64,000 bases of DNA. Origin: Hallerella sp963660435. Lineage in GTDB: Bacteria; Fibrobacterota; Fibrobacteria; Fibrobacterales; Fibrobacteraceae. The position numbers were made by a program, and so were the translations under genes. Location: positions 62,001 to 126,000 of the forward strand of contig CAVKYI010000003.1 of assembly GCA_963660435.1 (NCBI GenBank), written 5' to 3'. The notes under the pieces were generated by a model that saw only the letters and a list, made by a program, of their open reading frames with translations, was not told the DNA's origin and did not search any database. Positions 51,555 to 60,986 of this stretch are shown here, piece after piece (the stretch's first letter is position 1; each line of letters starts with the position of its first letter).

Positions 51555-51649
51555 CCACAATGTGATTTGTTGCACAGGGATGTTCCCTTGTCGCTGATCC
51601 GAATGGACTATGGTGAATTTATGTTTCATGATTGGAGAACTCTAGCAGT

Positions 51650-53170
51650 ATGACCCTAAAGAAAGTATTCGTAGTTCTTGCCGGGGCTATGCTCTTTTCA
51701 GGATATGCTTCGGCAAAGGCTATTAACGTGCCGGGCGATTACGAAAAGATCGCGGACGCTCTGGGCAACGCAGACGCTGGCGATACCATTTTCGTCAAGC
51801 GTGGAACCTACAATGAAAACATCACGCTTGTCATGGGCGTAGTCCTAAAGGGCGAAGACCCCTTGACGACGATTATCGACGGCGGACGCCGCGGACCGAC
51901 CGTCATGGGAACGTCCGGTGCGGAAATGTCCCACTTCACCATTCGGAACGGTATCGAAGGCATCCTCTGCGAAAACGCCGCCCCCTATATCCACCACTGC
52001 TACGTGATGGACAACAAGGCGACGGGCATTGCCGCTTTCATCTCCTTGCCGAACCTCCGCAACAACGTGGTGTACGGGAACCGCTGGTCCGGCATTCTCG
52101 CCTGGGGCGCAAAGTCGCTTGACGCCTATGTCGAACAGAACGTGGTTCTCCGCAACGGTTATTCGGGACTCGCCCTGAAAGGTCCGTCGAATATCGTCGC
52201 GCGCAACAACATCTTCATGGAAAACCATTACTACGGAGTCTTTGCCGACCCTGCCGCGGGACAGACAAAGATCGAGTATAACAACATCTACAAGAACTAC
52301 TACCCGTTCAACCGCTTCATCAAGGTGAACCGCACGAACGTCTCCCTGGATCCGAAATTCATCAGTCCGTCTCTCTCCAAGCCGAACTTCTTCTGCAATT
52401 CCAAGTCCCCGATGCTCAAGCGCGGCAAGGGAAAGCTCGATATCGGTCTTTTGGCGCATGACGTGGTTACCGAAAAGGAAGAGGAAGTGGCGGAAACGCG
52501 CAATCCGGACACGGACGGTGACGGTCTCTGCGATCCGTGGGTCTCCGAAGAAGGTCTTTCCGAAAAGTATGCCGCCATTTGCACGGGCATCGACAACTGC
52601 CCGGAAGACGCGGAAGATGTCGATGGATTCCAGGACGATGACGGTTGCCCGGATCCGGACAACGATCGTGACGGCATCTGCGATCCGTGGGTCGAGGCCA
52701 GCGGACTTCTCGACAAGTATGCGCACACTTGCAAGGGTGCAGACGCTTGCCCGGACAATCCCGAGACATTGAACGGCTATAAGGACGAAGACGGCTGCCC
52801 GGACGAAGTCCCCGTTCCTCCCAAGAAGGTCTTTGTTCTCGAAGGCGTGAATTTCGAATCCGGAAAGGCGACGATTACCAAGGATTCCGAAGTTTCCTTG
52901 CGCAAGGTTGTCGATATCATGGAAGCCTTCCCGGAAACGACTTTTGAAATTGTCGGTCACACGGACAACGTCGGCAACTCGGCCAAGAACAAGCAGCTCT
53001 CTGCGGACCGCGCCGCTTCCGTCAAGGCCTTCCTTGTCGAAAATGGAATTGCCGACAATCGTATGGTAACTCGTGGTGCTGGCGATACGCAGCCGAAGGC
53101 TTCCAACAAGACGCCGGAAGGTCGCGCCCAGAACCGCCGCATTGAATTTATCCGCACGGATATCAAGTAA
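51650..53170 (+). CDS. Beta-helix / TSP3 / OmpA fusion protein
   Basis: A 506-residue exported protein. ATG 51650 precedes a classic signal peptide (VFVVLAGAMLFSGYASA); a TTG at 51632 is less likely. Residues ~20-270 form a right-handed parallel beta-helix (DAGDTIFVKRGTYNENITL, then EGILCENAAPYIHHC) of the pectate-lyase or DUF1565 kind without evident catalytic residues. Residues ~285-390 are calcium-binding thrombospondin type 3 repeats (DTDGDGLCDPW, DDDGCPDPDNDRDGICDPW). Residues ~395-500 form an OmpA-like peptidoglycan-binding domain (EIVGHTDNVGNSAKNKQLSADRA, GRAQNRRIEF). It should sit at the inner face of the outer membrane. First gene of the cluster. Confidence 0.9.
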   Translation: MTLKKVFVVLAGAMLFSGYASAKAINVPGDYEKIADALGNADAGDTIFVKRGTYNENITLVMGVVLKGEDPLTTIIDGGRRGPTVMGTSGAEMSHFTIRNGIEGILCENAAPYIHHCYVMDNKATGIAAFISLPNLRNNVVYGNRWSGILAWGAKSLDAYVEQNVVLRNGYSGLALKGPSNIVARNNIFMENHYYGVFADPAAGQTKIEYNNIYKNYYPFNRFIKVNRTNVSLDPKFISPSLSKPNFFCNSKSPMLKRGKGKLDIGLLAHDVVTEKEEEVAETRNPDTDGDGLCDPWVSEEGLSEKYAAICTGIDNCPEDAEDVDGFQDDDGCPDPDNDRDGICDPWVEASGLLDKYAHTCKGADACPDNPETLNGYKDEDGCPDEVPVPPKKVFVLEGVNFESGKATITKDSEVSLRKVVDIMEAFPETTFEIVGHTDNVGNSAKNKQLSADRAASVKAFLVENGIADNRMVTRGAGDTQPKASNKTPEGRAQNRRIEFIRTDIK

Positions 53171-53185
53171 GGAGAAGGTTAGGTG

Positions 53186-55435
53186 ATGACACGCTTTAGC
53201 TTCATCAAGACAACGGCTGTAGGGCTTATCTGCACGAGTGCAGCGTTAGCTTCTCCCACGTATTCCCCGCACAAGTACCAGCAGAACGATTGGTTCGGAG
53301 AATTCGGCAGCAACAATACGGCCATGTATGTGAACCCGGCAGGAATCGCGGAAACGGATCAAATCGAACTTTCTATCGGCTATTTCAGCACGATCAGTGG
53401 CGAAGCCTCCCAGGAATACGGTTCGTTGACGATTCCGTTTGGCTACAACCACACGTTGGGCATTTCGTTCTTTGAAAACGGAGCGAGTATCGATGGGGGC
53501 TATTCCTACACCGAAAATGCCTACATGATCGGCTATGCCTACCGTCTAATGCACTGCCTGGCCTTGGGCGTCGATCTTTCGATTCTCCAGATAAACCAGT
53601 TTGACATGAACAAGCAGTTTACGATGGGCGCGGACATCGGTATCGCATGGAACCCGATTTCCAATTCCCGATTCGGAAGCTTGACCGTCGGCGTAGCGTT
53701 CCAGAACGCGATCGCCCCGGCGATAAGCACCGAGGAAGAAAATACCTCGTACCATTTCGTGTTCATGGGAGCGAGCGAATCCTACAAGGTTCCCAGCAAC
53801 CTGAACTTCTCGCTTTTCTATCGCGGATTCAACCGGTTGCTCGAAGCGAAAGCGGAACTTTCCATCATCGACGTTATCCATGATAGCGATGAAGGCGGTG
53901 ACGGAATGAATCTGGAAACGAGCTTCACCTTGACCTACTACCTGAGTTCTCACCTAGGCGTTCGTCTTCGCTTCACGAAGGAAGGCTACCCGGTGCTGGG
54001 CGCGACGGTGAATGTCAAGGACGTGACGTTCTTCCGCTATCTGGCTCTCGACCTGGAAATGTCCCATGACGATATTGTCGAAAAGAAGAACCGCGGATTT
54101 ATCTGGGCGGTGAAGCTCACGTCCCGTTTCGGCAATACGCGTGAAGAAAATATCGGCGAAGATCGCTACCGTCGCTTGAAAATCGAACCGGAAAACGATT
54201 ATCGCGCGGCGATGCGCCTTTACCTGAACCGCCAGTTCCTGGAAGCGGCCTATGCGTTTGGCAAGGTCCAGACCAAGTATCCGGCATTCCACTTGGTTGA
54301 CCAGGCGGCGTTCTACAAAGGAAAGTCCTTCGAAAACATGCGGATGCACAAGGCGGCCAAGTCCGTCTATGAAGACGCCATCAAGCGTTATCCGCAGAGC
54401 GATCAACGCGCAAAATATCACTTCCAGCTGATGAATATCGACTACAAGGAAGGCAAGTATAACGATGCGATGGTCAAGTACCAGTATATCGTGCAGCATT
54501 ATAGCGAAAGCGACGTGAAGGCGGATGCGGACTATATTGCGGGCCAGATCAAGTTCGAACAGGGTCTCTATCAGGAATCCATCGATCTGCTCTCGGCGAT
54601 TCTTCCGGGCAACGCCAACTATTTCTATGCGCGCTATACGATGGGCATTGCCAATAGCCGCATGGGCAAGTGGGACGAAGCGGAAAACTGCTTCCGCGAC
54701 ATCATCGACCAGCCGGCGTCCAACCAGTCCGAAATGGATCTCCAGGATGCGGCAAAGGTCAAGCTGGGTCACATCTACTTCTCTGGCGAGACTCCGAACA
54801 TTCCGGAAGCGGCAGGCCTTTATGGACAGGTCAAGCCCGGTTCTCCGGTCTATGACGAAGCGATGCTTGCCCTGGGATGGTCCTTCCTGAAGGTGAACAA
54901 GCCGGACGAAGCGATCAAGTATGCCCAGTGGATTATCAAGAACATGCCGGATTCCTTCCTGCTTTCGGAAGCCTATCTCGTCGAAGGGTATTGCTACTAC
55001 ATGAAGAAAGACTATGGAAATGCGGAGCGTTCCTTGACCCATGCGGAAAAGCTTACCGAACAGCCTGTTGTTTCCATGGCGGCTCGCGATAGCGCTCGCA
55101 AGGCCTATGAGGACAACGAAGCTCACTTCGACAGTGTCCAGGCCAAGGCTCTCGACCTTTCCCGTCAGTTGCCGACACCGCGTGTCGAAATGAAGCGCGA
55201 TCAGCTGCGTCCGGACTTTGACAAGGCGAACGCCGCGATCGACGATTACGCAAAGTTCATGCAGCGTTCCCAGCAAAGCGACCGCTTTGAATCCAACCGC
55301 AAGCGCGTTCTTGACGATGCCGGCTTTACGCTCGCTACCGTCAAGACGAAGAAGGCGGAAAGCGGTGGCGGTTCGAGCTCGGGCGCGAACTCTCAAGAGC
55401 TTCAGGAACTGGATAACCTGGAAGATTTGGAGTAA
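53186..55435 (+). CDS. Outer-membrane beta-barrel protein with C-terminal TPR array
   Basis: A 749-residue protein; ATG 53186 follows AAGGAG and a GTG at 53183 is adjacent. Signal peptide ends SAALAS. Residues ~20-320 are amphipathic strands of a PorV/FadL-like barrel (NNTAMYVNPAGIAETDQIELSIGYF). From ~340 to ~660 there are tetratricopeptide-like repeats (AYAFGKVQTKYPAFHLVDQAAFYKGKSFENM, YQYIVQHYSESDVKADADYIAG). The tail is Ser/Gly-rich and acidic. A barrel plus TPR in one chain is uncommon. It is 15 bp after the OmpA fusion gene, so it is co-transcribed. Confidence 0.8.
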   Translation: MTRFSFIKTTAVGLICTSAALASPTYSPHKYQQNDWFGEFGSNNTAMYVNPAGIAETDQIELSIGYFSTISGEASQEYGSLTIPFGYNHTLGISFFENGASIDGGYSYTENAYMIGYAYRLMHCLALGVDLSILQINQFDMNKQFTMGADIGIAWNPISNSRFGSLTVGVAFQNAIAPAISTEEENTSYHFVFMGASESYKVPSNLNFSLFYRGFNRLLEAKAELSIIDVIHDSDEGGDGMNLETSFTLTYYLSSHLGVRLRFTKEGYPVLGATVNVKDVTFFRYLALDLEMSHDDIVEKKNRGFIWAVKLTSRFGNTREENIGEDRYRRLKIEPENDYRAAMRLYLNRQFLEAAYAFGKVQTKYPAFHLVDQAAFYKGKSFENMRMHKAAKSVYEDAIKRYPQSDQRAKYHFQLMNIDYKEGKYNDAMVKYQYIVQHYSESDVKADADYIAGQIKFEQGLYQESIDLLSAILPGNANYFYARYTMGIANSRMGKWDEAENCFRDIIDQPASNQSEMDLQDAAKVKLGHIYFSGETPNIPEAAGLYGQVKPGSPVYDEAMLALGWSFLKVNKPDEAIKYAQWIIKNMPDSFLLSEAYLVEGYCYYMKKDYGNAERSLTHAEKLTEQPVVSMAARDSARKAYEDNEAHFDSVQAKALDLSRQLPTPRVEMKRDQLRPDFDKANAAIDDYAKFMQRSQQSDRFESNRKRVLDDAGFTLATVKTKKAESGGGSSSGANSQELQELDNLEDLE

Positions 55436-55451
55436 TTTAACAATGGGGGAT

Positions 55452-55482
55452 AGACCTGGATAACCGGGTCTGTCCTTGTTTT
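55452..55482 (+). terminator. Possible weak terminator or hairpin
   Basis: AGACCTGG and CCGGGTCT pair (one G-T) around ATAA, followed by a poor T run (CCTTGTTTT). It may only tune expression of the next gene. Confidence 0.4.
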
Positions 55483-55506
55483 AAAAGTGGTAGGTAGAAA
55501 ATTCAA

Positions 55507-58500
55507 ATGAAAAAACTATTTATAATCGCTTTATCGCTCTGCACCATTGCCGGAGTTTCTTATGCGGATCCTTGCAAGGACAAAACGAACGAAGCGAAAA
55601 CGATGCTTGCCAAGTGCAAGACGATGCAGAAAGGATCTCGCGACTATAAACAGTGCGCTAGCTCCTATAACCTCTTGAAAACCCAGGCGCAACAGGCTTG
55701 CCGTTCGGGCGGCATGGACGAAAGCGAAATGCAGTCCGCCATCAAGCAGTGGCGTACCCAGGTGGATCGTTGCAAGGGAAAGCAGAGCTCTCGTTGCGCC
55801 AGTGCGCTCCAGCAGCTCGGAAACTACCAGTATCGCCTGGAAGAAAAGCACCAGGTCGATGCGATGGCCCAGTATGAATCGGATATCGCCTGGTGCGAAG
55901 ACCGCGACAACGAACCGGCAAAGTGCAAGGATCTCGGAGCGGGACCGAAAGTCGATCATTCGAAGTCTCTCGGGTATTTCCTCGAATATATCGACAAGTA
56001 TCCGAAAGAGGCAAGAACTCCGAACGTGATGTACCAGGCTTCGTTTGTATATGAAGCGAGCGGCGAAGAGGAAAAGGCCTACAAGCTGAGAATGCGCCTC
56101 GTAAAGGAATTCCCGGACAACGGGCTTGTGCCAAAGACTTGGCTCCGAATCGCGGAATATCACTTTATGAACCGCAAGTTCCGCGACGCTATCGATGCGT
56201 ACAAGCGTGTGACCGGATTTGAAAACCTGACTGGCAAGGAAGCCGCTCTCGCAATGTATCACTTGGCGGAATCCTATTACAATATCGCAGAGTACGAAAC
56301 GGCGGCCAAGACCTATTTCGCCTATATCGATGGTTCCGACAAGGGCAAATATCCGAGCGACTTGCGATTGGAAGCGATGGACTTCATGGCTGCCGCCTTC
56401 TCCGATATCGATGACGGCGTTCGCGTCGCGGCTAAGTTCCTCAAGGACAAAAAGGTCAAGTTCAAGGATTCCCTCTATTACCGTATCGGTATGAAGAACA
56501 AGGATCACGACCGTAACGAGGAAGCGGTGCAGTCCTTCAAGTACTTGCTAGACATCAATCCGGATTATGTGGATGCGCCTCTCGCCGATGTCGCGATGGT
56601 TGAAATTCTCATCATCCAGCAGAAGTTTGACGAGGCTCAGGAACAGCGCAAGCTGGTGGTGAAGCGTTACAGCAAGAATTCTTCGTGGTTCAAGAAGAAC
56701 AAGCAGTACCCGGCTTCTGTCGAAAACGCGGAAAAGGCGATTCGCGCCGCGATGCTGGACATTCCCCAGTATGATCATTCCCAGGCCGCAAAGCTCATGA
56801 AGGAAGGTGATACGGAAGGCGCCAAAAAGCGTTACCAGATTGCAATCCAGGGATACAACGATTTCTTGAAGCAGTATAAGAACGAGCCGACTTGGGACGA
56901 ATACAAGGTCTATGCGAATCTGGCGCTTGTCTATCAGGAGATGAACCAGTTCGCGAAAGCGGCGGAAATGTTCAACAAGATTGTCGATGCCGATACGAAC
57001 CGCTATGGCCGTAGGGCTCTAGGATCTGCCGCTCCCTACAAGAAGGAAGATGCAGGCTACAATGCGGTCATCATGATGGACAAGGCTCGCACTGCTGCCC
57101 AGCAGAGCAAGGCGGGCGACGATCCGGTCAAGGCATACAGCCTTCCCGAAACCAAGGCCTACTTTGCGCAGGTTGACAAGTATATGGCCAAGTTCGCGAA
57201 ACAAAAGGAAGCGGTGGAACTTGCCTACAATGCGGCGATTGTTCGTTACCAGGCAAAGCAGTACAAGGAAGCCGTTGTCGATTTCCGCAATCTGAAGACC
57301 AACTATCCCAAGAACCAGTATATCTTGCTCATCAGCCGTATGCTTGCCCAGTCCTTGCTCGAATCGGAACAGCTTGACGAGTCCCAGAAGGAATTCGAAT
57401 GGCTGTACAAGCAATATGCCGAAGTCAAGGAAACTCGCAACGATTCGATGGCAAAGGTCATTCGGACATCGATTGCCGCGGTGCTCTTCCAGAAAGCGGA
57501 CAAGTCGGTGAAAAACGGACAGTTTGAACAGGGCGCTCTCGCCTACCTGAACTTGGTGAAGCTCTATCCGATGGAATCGTTTGCGGACAAGGCTGTCTTT
57601 GAAGCCGGCAATGCCTATGAAAAGGCCAACAGCTATGAAAAGGCCGCCCAGACATTCATGATGCTTCCGCAGAGCTATGGACAGTCTCCGTTAACGATCC
57701 GCGGCATCTTGCGCGCCGCGATGAACTACAAGAAGGCGGGCAAGCCGGAACAGGCCGCCCAGACATTCCTGTTCATCACGAACAATTTCGAAAAGGATTC
57801 CATGGCGTATGCCGCGATCGGCTTTGCCGCATCGACATACGATTCGATTCCCAACAAGAAATTGGCTGCCCAGACCTACGAACTTGCCTACAAGAAGTAT
57901 CCGAATCATGAAAAGACGCCGGGTATGCTCTATAGCGCGTGCCTGACTTATGACGAAGCGCAGCTTCCCGAAGAGGCCATCCGCTGCTCGAAGGATCTTG
58001 TTCGCGACTATCCGAAGAGTTCCTACGCTCTCGACGCGGCGTTCAGCATTCCGGTCGCCTACCAGAACGCAAAGCGCTGGTCCGAAGCTGCGGATGCCTA
58101 TATCACGTTCGCCAAGAACTATACGGCAGACAAGGAAAAGCTCATCGCCGCCTACATTGGAACGGCGCGCGCCTATCGCGAGCTCAAGGATGACAAGAAC
58201 GCTGCCGATTATTACAAGAAGACGATCGACGCCTATGACAAGTATGGTCTGCAGATCAAGAATGCGGATCCGGGAGTTCCCGCCGAGGCTGCGTTCTATC
58301 TCGGCGAAATGGAATTTGCCAAGATGGAGCCGATAGCGGTTTCCGGAAACGAAAAGGCAAAGGCGGCTTCGGTCAAGAAGCTCACGGAAATTCTGAAGGT
58401 CGCCGTGGGGCACTATTCGAAGTCGGCGACATACGCTTCGGAACAATGGACTTTCCGCGCTACAAACAAGATCGGCTTCCTGTTCGTCACGATGGCGGCA

Positions 58501-59247
58501 AAGATTCGGGAACAGGATCTTAACGGCAAGACGGACGAAGAACGCTTTGCCGAGCGCATCGGGATCGTGCAGCAGCTTCCGGGCTACTATGACCAGGCCC
58601 AGCCGATTTTCCAGAAGAACATCGATCTTGCGCGCGACCAGGGTTTCTACAATGCCGACGTGATTGCCGCCGAAGAAGGCTACATCGAAATGTACTACCA
58701 GGGATGCGCCGTGTTTGTTGAAGTGGGTGACGCCTTCGCGAAGTCTCCGCTTCCCGATAGCGTGGAAATCGTGACCCAGTATGTAGAATACGAAGGAATG
58801 ACAAAGGAAGATGCCGCGATGGCTGCCGGCGAAGATCTGCAGGCCTATCGCGAAGAGCTCGAATCGCGTTCCCAGGCGGCACGCGAAGCGGCTGTTCCGC
58901 GTTGCGCAACGGGTATCCGCGCTTCCGAGCATTATGGAATCGACAACCAGTGGACGCAGAAGCTTTACGAGGCCTTGCGCGATCTCGACGAGCAGAACGA
59001 AGCGCTTCAGATCAAGATTACCAAGTTCGACGCGACGAAGCTCTTCAAGGATCCGAGCTACTTCAAGACGAAGGCTCGTCTTGACCAGGTTCGCGAATCC
59101 AAGGTCATGACCAAGCAGGAACAGCTCGCTACCTACCAGGAAATCCTGAAGGATGCCCAGAGCGAAAACGAAAAGCTCCGGGCTGAACTTGCCGAACTCC
59201 AGGCTCGCCTGGCTCCTCCGGCGGTAAATCCTTCGCCTGCCCCGTAA
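55507..59247 (+). CDS. Large exported TPR-repeat protein
   Basis: A 1246-residue periplasmic protein with a signal peptide (LFIIALSLCTIAGVSYA). The first ~120 residues have several Cys (DPCKDKTNE, CKTMQK, CASSYNLL) that may form disulfides. The rest is a long helical array of at least ten TPR-like repeats with patterns such as FENLTGKEAALAMYHLAESYYN and YPKSSYALDAAFSIPVAYQNA, ending in a coiled coil (QSENEKLRAELAELQARLA) and a Pro-rich tail. Comparable proteins (GltC/GltE) scaffold gliding complexes in Myxococcus. Followed by a terminator. Confidence 0.85.
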   Translation: MKKLFIIALSLCTIAGVSYADPCKDKTNEAKTMLAKCKTMQKGSRDYKQCASSYNLLKTQAQQACRSGGMDESEMQSAIKQWRTQVDRCKGKQSSRCASALQQLGNYQYRLEEKHQVDAMAQYESDIAWCEDRDNEPAKCKDLGAGPKVDHSKSLGYFLEYIDKYPKEARTPNVMYQASFVYEASGEEEKAYKLRMRLVKEFPDNGLVPKTWLRIAEYHFMNRKFRDAIDAYKRVTGFENLTGKEAALAMYHLAESYYNIAEYETAAKTYFAYIDGSDKGKYPSDLRLEAMDFMAAAFSDIDDGVRVAAKFLKDKKVKFKDSLYYRIGMKNKDHDRNEEAVQSFKYLLDINPDYVDAPLADVAMVEILIIQQKFDEAQEQRKLVVKRYSKNSSWFKKNKQYPASVENAEKAIRAAMLDIPQYDHSQAAKLMKEGDTEGAKKRYQIAIQGYNDFLKQYKNEPTWDEYKVYANLALVYQEMNQFAKAAEMFNKIVDADTNRYGRRALGSAAPYKKEDAGYNAVIMMDKARTAAQQSKAGDDPVKAYSLPETKAYFAQVDKYMAKFAKQKEAVELAYNAAIVRYQAKQYKEAVVDFRNLKTNYPKNQYILLISRMLAQSLLESEQLDESQKEFEWLYKQYAEVKETRNDSMAKVIRTSIAAVLFQKADKSVKNGQFEQGALAYLNLVKLYPMESFADKAVFEAGNAYEKANSYEKAAQTFMMLPQSYGQSPLTIRGILRAAMNYKKAGKPEQAAQTFLFITNNFEKDSMAYAAIGFAASTYDSIPNKKLAAQTYELAYKKYPNHEKTPGMLYSACLTYDEAQLPEEAIRCSKDLVRDYPKSSYALDAAFSIPVAYQNAKRWSEAADAYITFAKNYTADKEKLIAAYIGTARAYRELKDDKNAADYYKKTIDAYDKYGLQIKNADPGVPAEAAFYLGEMEFAKMEPIAVSGNEKAKAASVKKLTEILKVAVGHYSKSATYASEQWTFRATNKIGFLFVTMAAKIREQDLNGKTDEERFAERIGIVQQLPGYYDQAQPIFQKNIDLARDQGFYNADVIAAEEGYIEMYYQGCAVFVEVGDAFAKSPLPDSVEIVTQYVEYEGMTKEDAAMAAGEDLQAYREELESRSQAAREAAVPRCATGIRASEHYGIDNQWTQKLYEALRDLDEQNEALQIKITKFDATKLFKDPSYFKTKARLDQVRESKVMTKQEQLATYQEILKDAQSENEKLRAELAELQARLAPPAVNPSPAP

Positions 59248-59276
59248 CGACGGTTCTTGCGTAATTCTATTTTTAC

Positions 59277-59323
59277 AAAAAGGAAGATCCCTGCAAAAAA
59301 AAACGGGGATTTTCCTTTTTTTT
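59277..59323 (+). terminator. Rho-independent terminator inside the envelope cluster
   Basis: AAAAGGAAGATCCC pairs with GGGGATTTTCCTTTT around an A-rich loop, followed by a run of eight T. It separates the barrel/TPR genes from the motor genes, so the two halves can be regulated separately. Confidence 0.8.
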
Positions 59324-59436
59324 ATGGAGTAATGAAAATTTTACAGCCGATACCCGTTCCAAAAGGCAAAAAAAAAAATAAATATGCGGATACAGGAAAC
59401 AAACATCTCATCACTTGTAAAAAAAGGAGTACCCTA

Positions 59437-60057
59437 ATGTCTAAAATACTCGAATCGTTCAACCCGTCCGCTGATGGTTGGCAGTTCATGTGGATCATTC
59501 TTGCGGTCGGTCTGATTGGCTTAGGCTTTTCGATTGAACGTATCGTCACCATCATCGTCAAGAGCGGCAAGGGCCGTGCCAAGTTCCTGCAGAAGTTTGG
59601 ACAGCTCATCAGCGCGAAGCAGTATGACCAGGCGCTGAGCCTCGCAAACGCTTCGAAGCTCCCGATCGCGAAGGTTGTCGCCGCCATCGTCAGCAATCAC
59701 GATGCGGGCCGCGATGCCATGCAGAATGCGTCGGACGCCGTTTTCCTTACCGAAGCTCCGCGTCTTACCCGTTATGTTTCGATTATTTCCGTGATGGCTT
59801 CCATCTCCACTCTTCTTGGACTGATGGGTACGATTTACGGTCTGATCTTCACGTTCGACGCCGTGGCCAACAAGCCTGCCGCAGAACGTCCGAAGGCTCT
59901 GGCTGACGGTATCGCTATCGCTATGGGAACGACGCTCCTCGGACTTCTCTGCGCGGTTCCTCTGCTCGTCATCGTCGGTATCCTGAACATGAACAGCGAA
60001 CGCCTGATTCAGGAAATGGAAGAAAAAGGCCTCAAGATTATCAACGCCCTGTCGTAA
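59437..60057 (+). CDS. TolQ/ExbB/MotA-family proton channel protein
   Basis: A 206-residue inner-membrane protein with three helices. ATG 59437 follows AAAGGAGT. TM1 (FMWIILAVGLIGLGFSIERIVTII) is followed by a cytoplasmic loop, then TM2 (ISVMASISTLLGLMGTIYGLIFTF, with the TLLGLMGTI signature) and TM3 (GIAIAMGTTLLGLLCAVPLLVIVGI). It lacks the long MotA loop and resembles TolQ/ExbB and Myxococcus AglR. It should form a five-subunit channel that uses proton flow with the TolR-like proteins encoded next. Confidence 0.93.
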   Translation: MSKILESFNPSADGWQFMWIILAVGLIGLGFSIERIVTIIVKSGKGRAKFLQKFGQLISAKQYDQALSLANASKLPIAKVVAAIVSNHDAGRDAMQNASDAVFLTEAPRLTRYVSIISVMASISTLLGLMGTIYGLIFTFDAVANKPAAERPKALADGIAIAMGTTLLGLLCAVPLLVIVGILNMNSERLIQEMEEKGLKIINALS

Positions 60058-60094
60058 TTGTTACCGAAAAAAGGCAATTTAGATAGGAGATAAA

Positions 60095-60982
60095 ATGGCA
60101 AAAGAAATCAAACCATCAGCAAAGCTCGAAGAACCGGATTTGCTTCCGGCGATGGGCCTGTTTACAATTTTGATTCCGATGCTGCTCTCCATGACGTCGT
60201 TCCAGAAGTTGGCCATCGTTGAAGTCAATCTGCCCGAGCGCAGTATGATGCAAATGGATGACCAGACTCCTCCGCCTCCGGACGAGCAAGCGTTGAATCT
60301 TTCCTTGGCCATTACAGACGAATATCTCGTTATCGGTGCGCGCGGCGGTTTCCAGCCCAATGTCTATTTCAAGGAATTTTGGGTGTTCCGCTGCAAGTCC
60401 GACGGGCAGCTTGTCAAGTATGCTGCCGACGAGGTGAAGTCCGTTATCAAGGCCGGCTCTGCACCGAAGTGCAAGGACGGACGCGAGATGGACAAGGAAA
60501 GCTACATGTACCAGATCGAAAGAATCGATCTCTCCATGATCGAGAAGACTTCGGAAGAAGATCCGGGTCGCTTGTTCTGGGGCATCTACACGTCTCAGGA
60601 AGAAAACCAGCCGGACAGCATTCTGGTCGATGGCAATAACGCGTTCCTCGCTCTCGCTGGCGAAGGCGATGGCGGACTTACTCCGCCGGCCGCTCTCAAG
60701 AAACCGGGCGCTGGCGTTGGCGTGGCTACGCTTACACCGAATTCCGCGCGCAAGCTCAAGCCGGAAGATGCGGCGAAGCTCATCGTCTATCCGCTTTCCG
60801 CCTACGACGAAATCGCGAAACAGCTGATTCAGATTCACACGGCGTTTATCGACCTTGAGGATGTGGACAACATCATCATCGTGGCGAACGACGACGTTCA
60901 ATTCGACAAGATTATCGCCTTGATGGACCGCGCAAAATCCGCAGGTTTCGTCAAGGTCAATCTTGCCAAGCTGGGAGGTTAG
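60095..60982 (+). CDS. TolR/ExbD-like protein 1, long form without the channel aspartate
   Basis: A 295-residue single-span protein. The N-terminal helix region reads EEPDLLPAMGLFTILIPMLLSMTSF. TolR and ExbD normally have Asp inside the first half of this helix (PLIDxxxxLLxxF); here that position is Ala or Gly, and only Asp14 lies before it. The periplasmic part is more than twice the usual length; its end, LIQIHTAFIDLEDVDNIIIVANDDVQFDKIIALMDRAKSAGFVKVNLAKLG, is the ExbD fold. AGGAG precedes the ATG. It likely partners TolR-like protein 2 as a non-conducting subunit. Confidence 0.85.
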   Translation: MAKEIKPSAKLEEPDLLPAMGLFTILIPMLLSMTSFQKLAIVEVNLPERSMMQMDDQTPPPPDEQALNLSLAITDEYLVIGARGGFQPNVYFKEFWVFRCKSDGQLVKYAADEVKSVIKAGSAPKCKDGREMDKESYMYQIERIDLSMIEKTSEEDPGRLFWGIYTSQEENQPDSILVDGNNAFLALAGEGDGGLTPPAALKKPGAGVGVATLTPNSARKLKPEDAAKLIVYPLSAYDEIAKQLIQIHTAFIDLEDVDNIIIVANDDVQFDKIIALMDRAKSAGFVKVNLAKLGG

Positions 60983-60986
60983 GAAT

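Noticed and set aside
53954..55396. 480-codon frame antisense to the barrel/TPR gene
   Set aside because: Shadow frame; no signal or domain, and the sense gene has ribosome site, signal peptide and TPR repeats.
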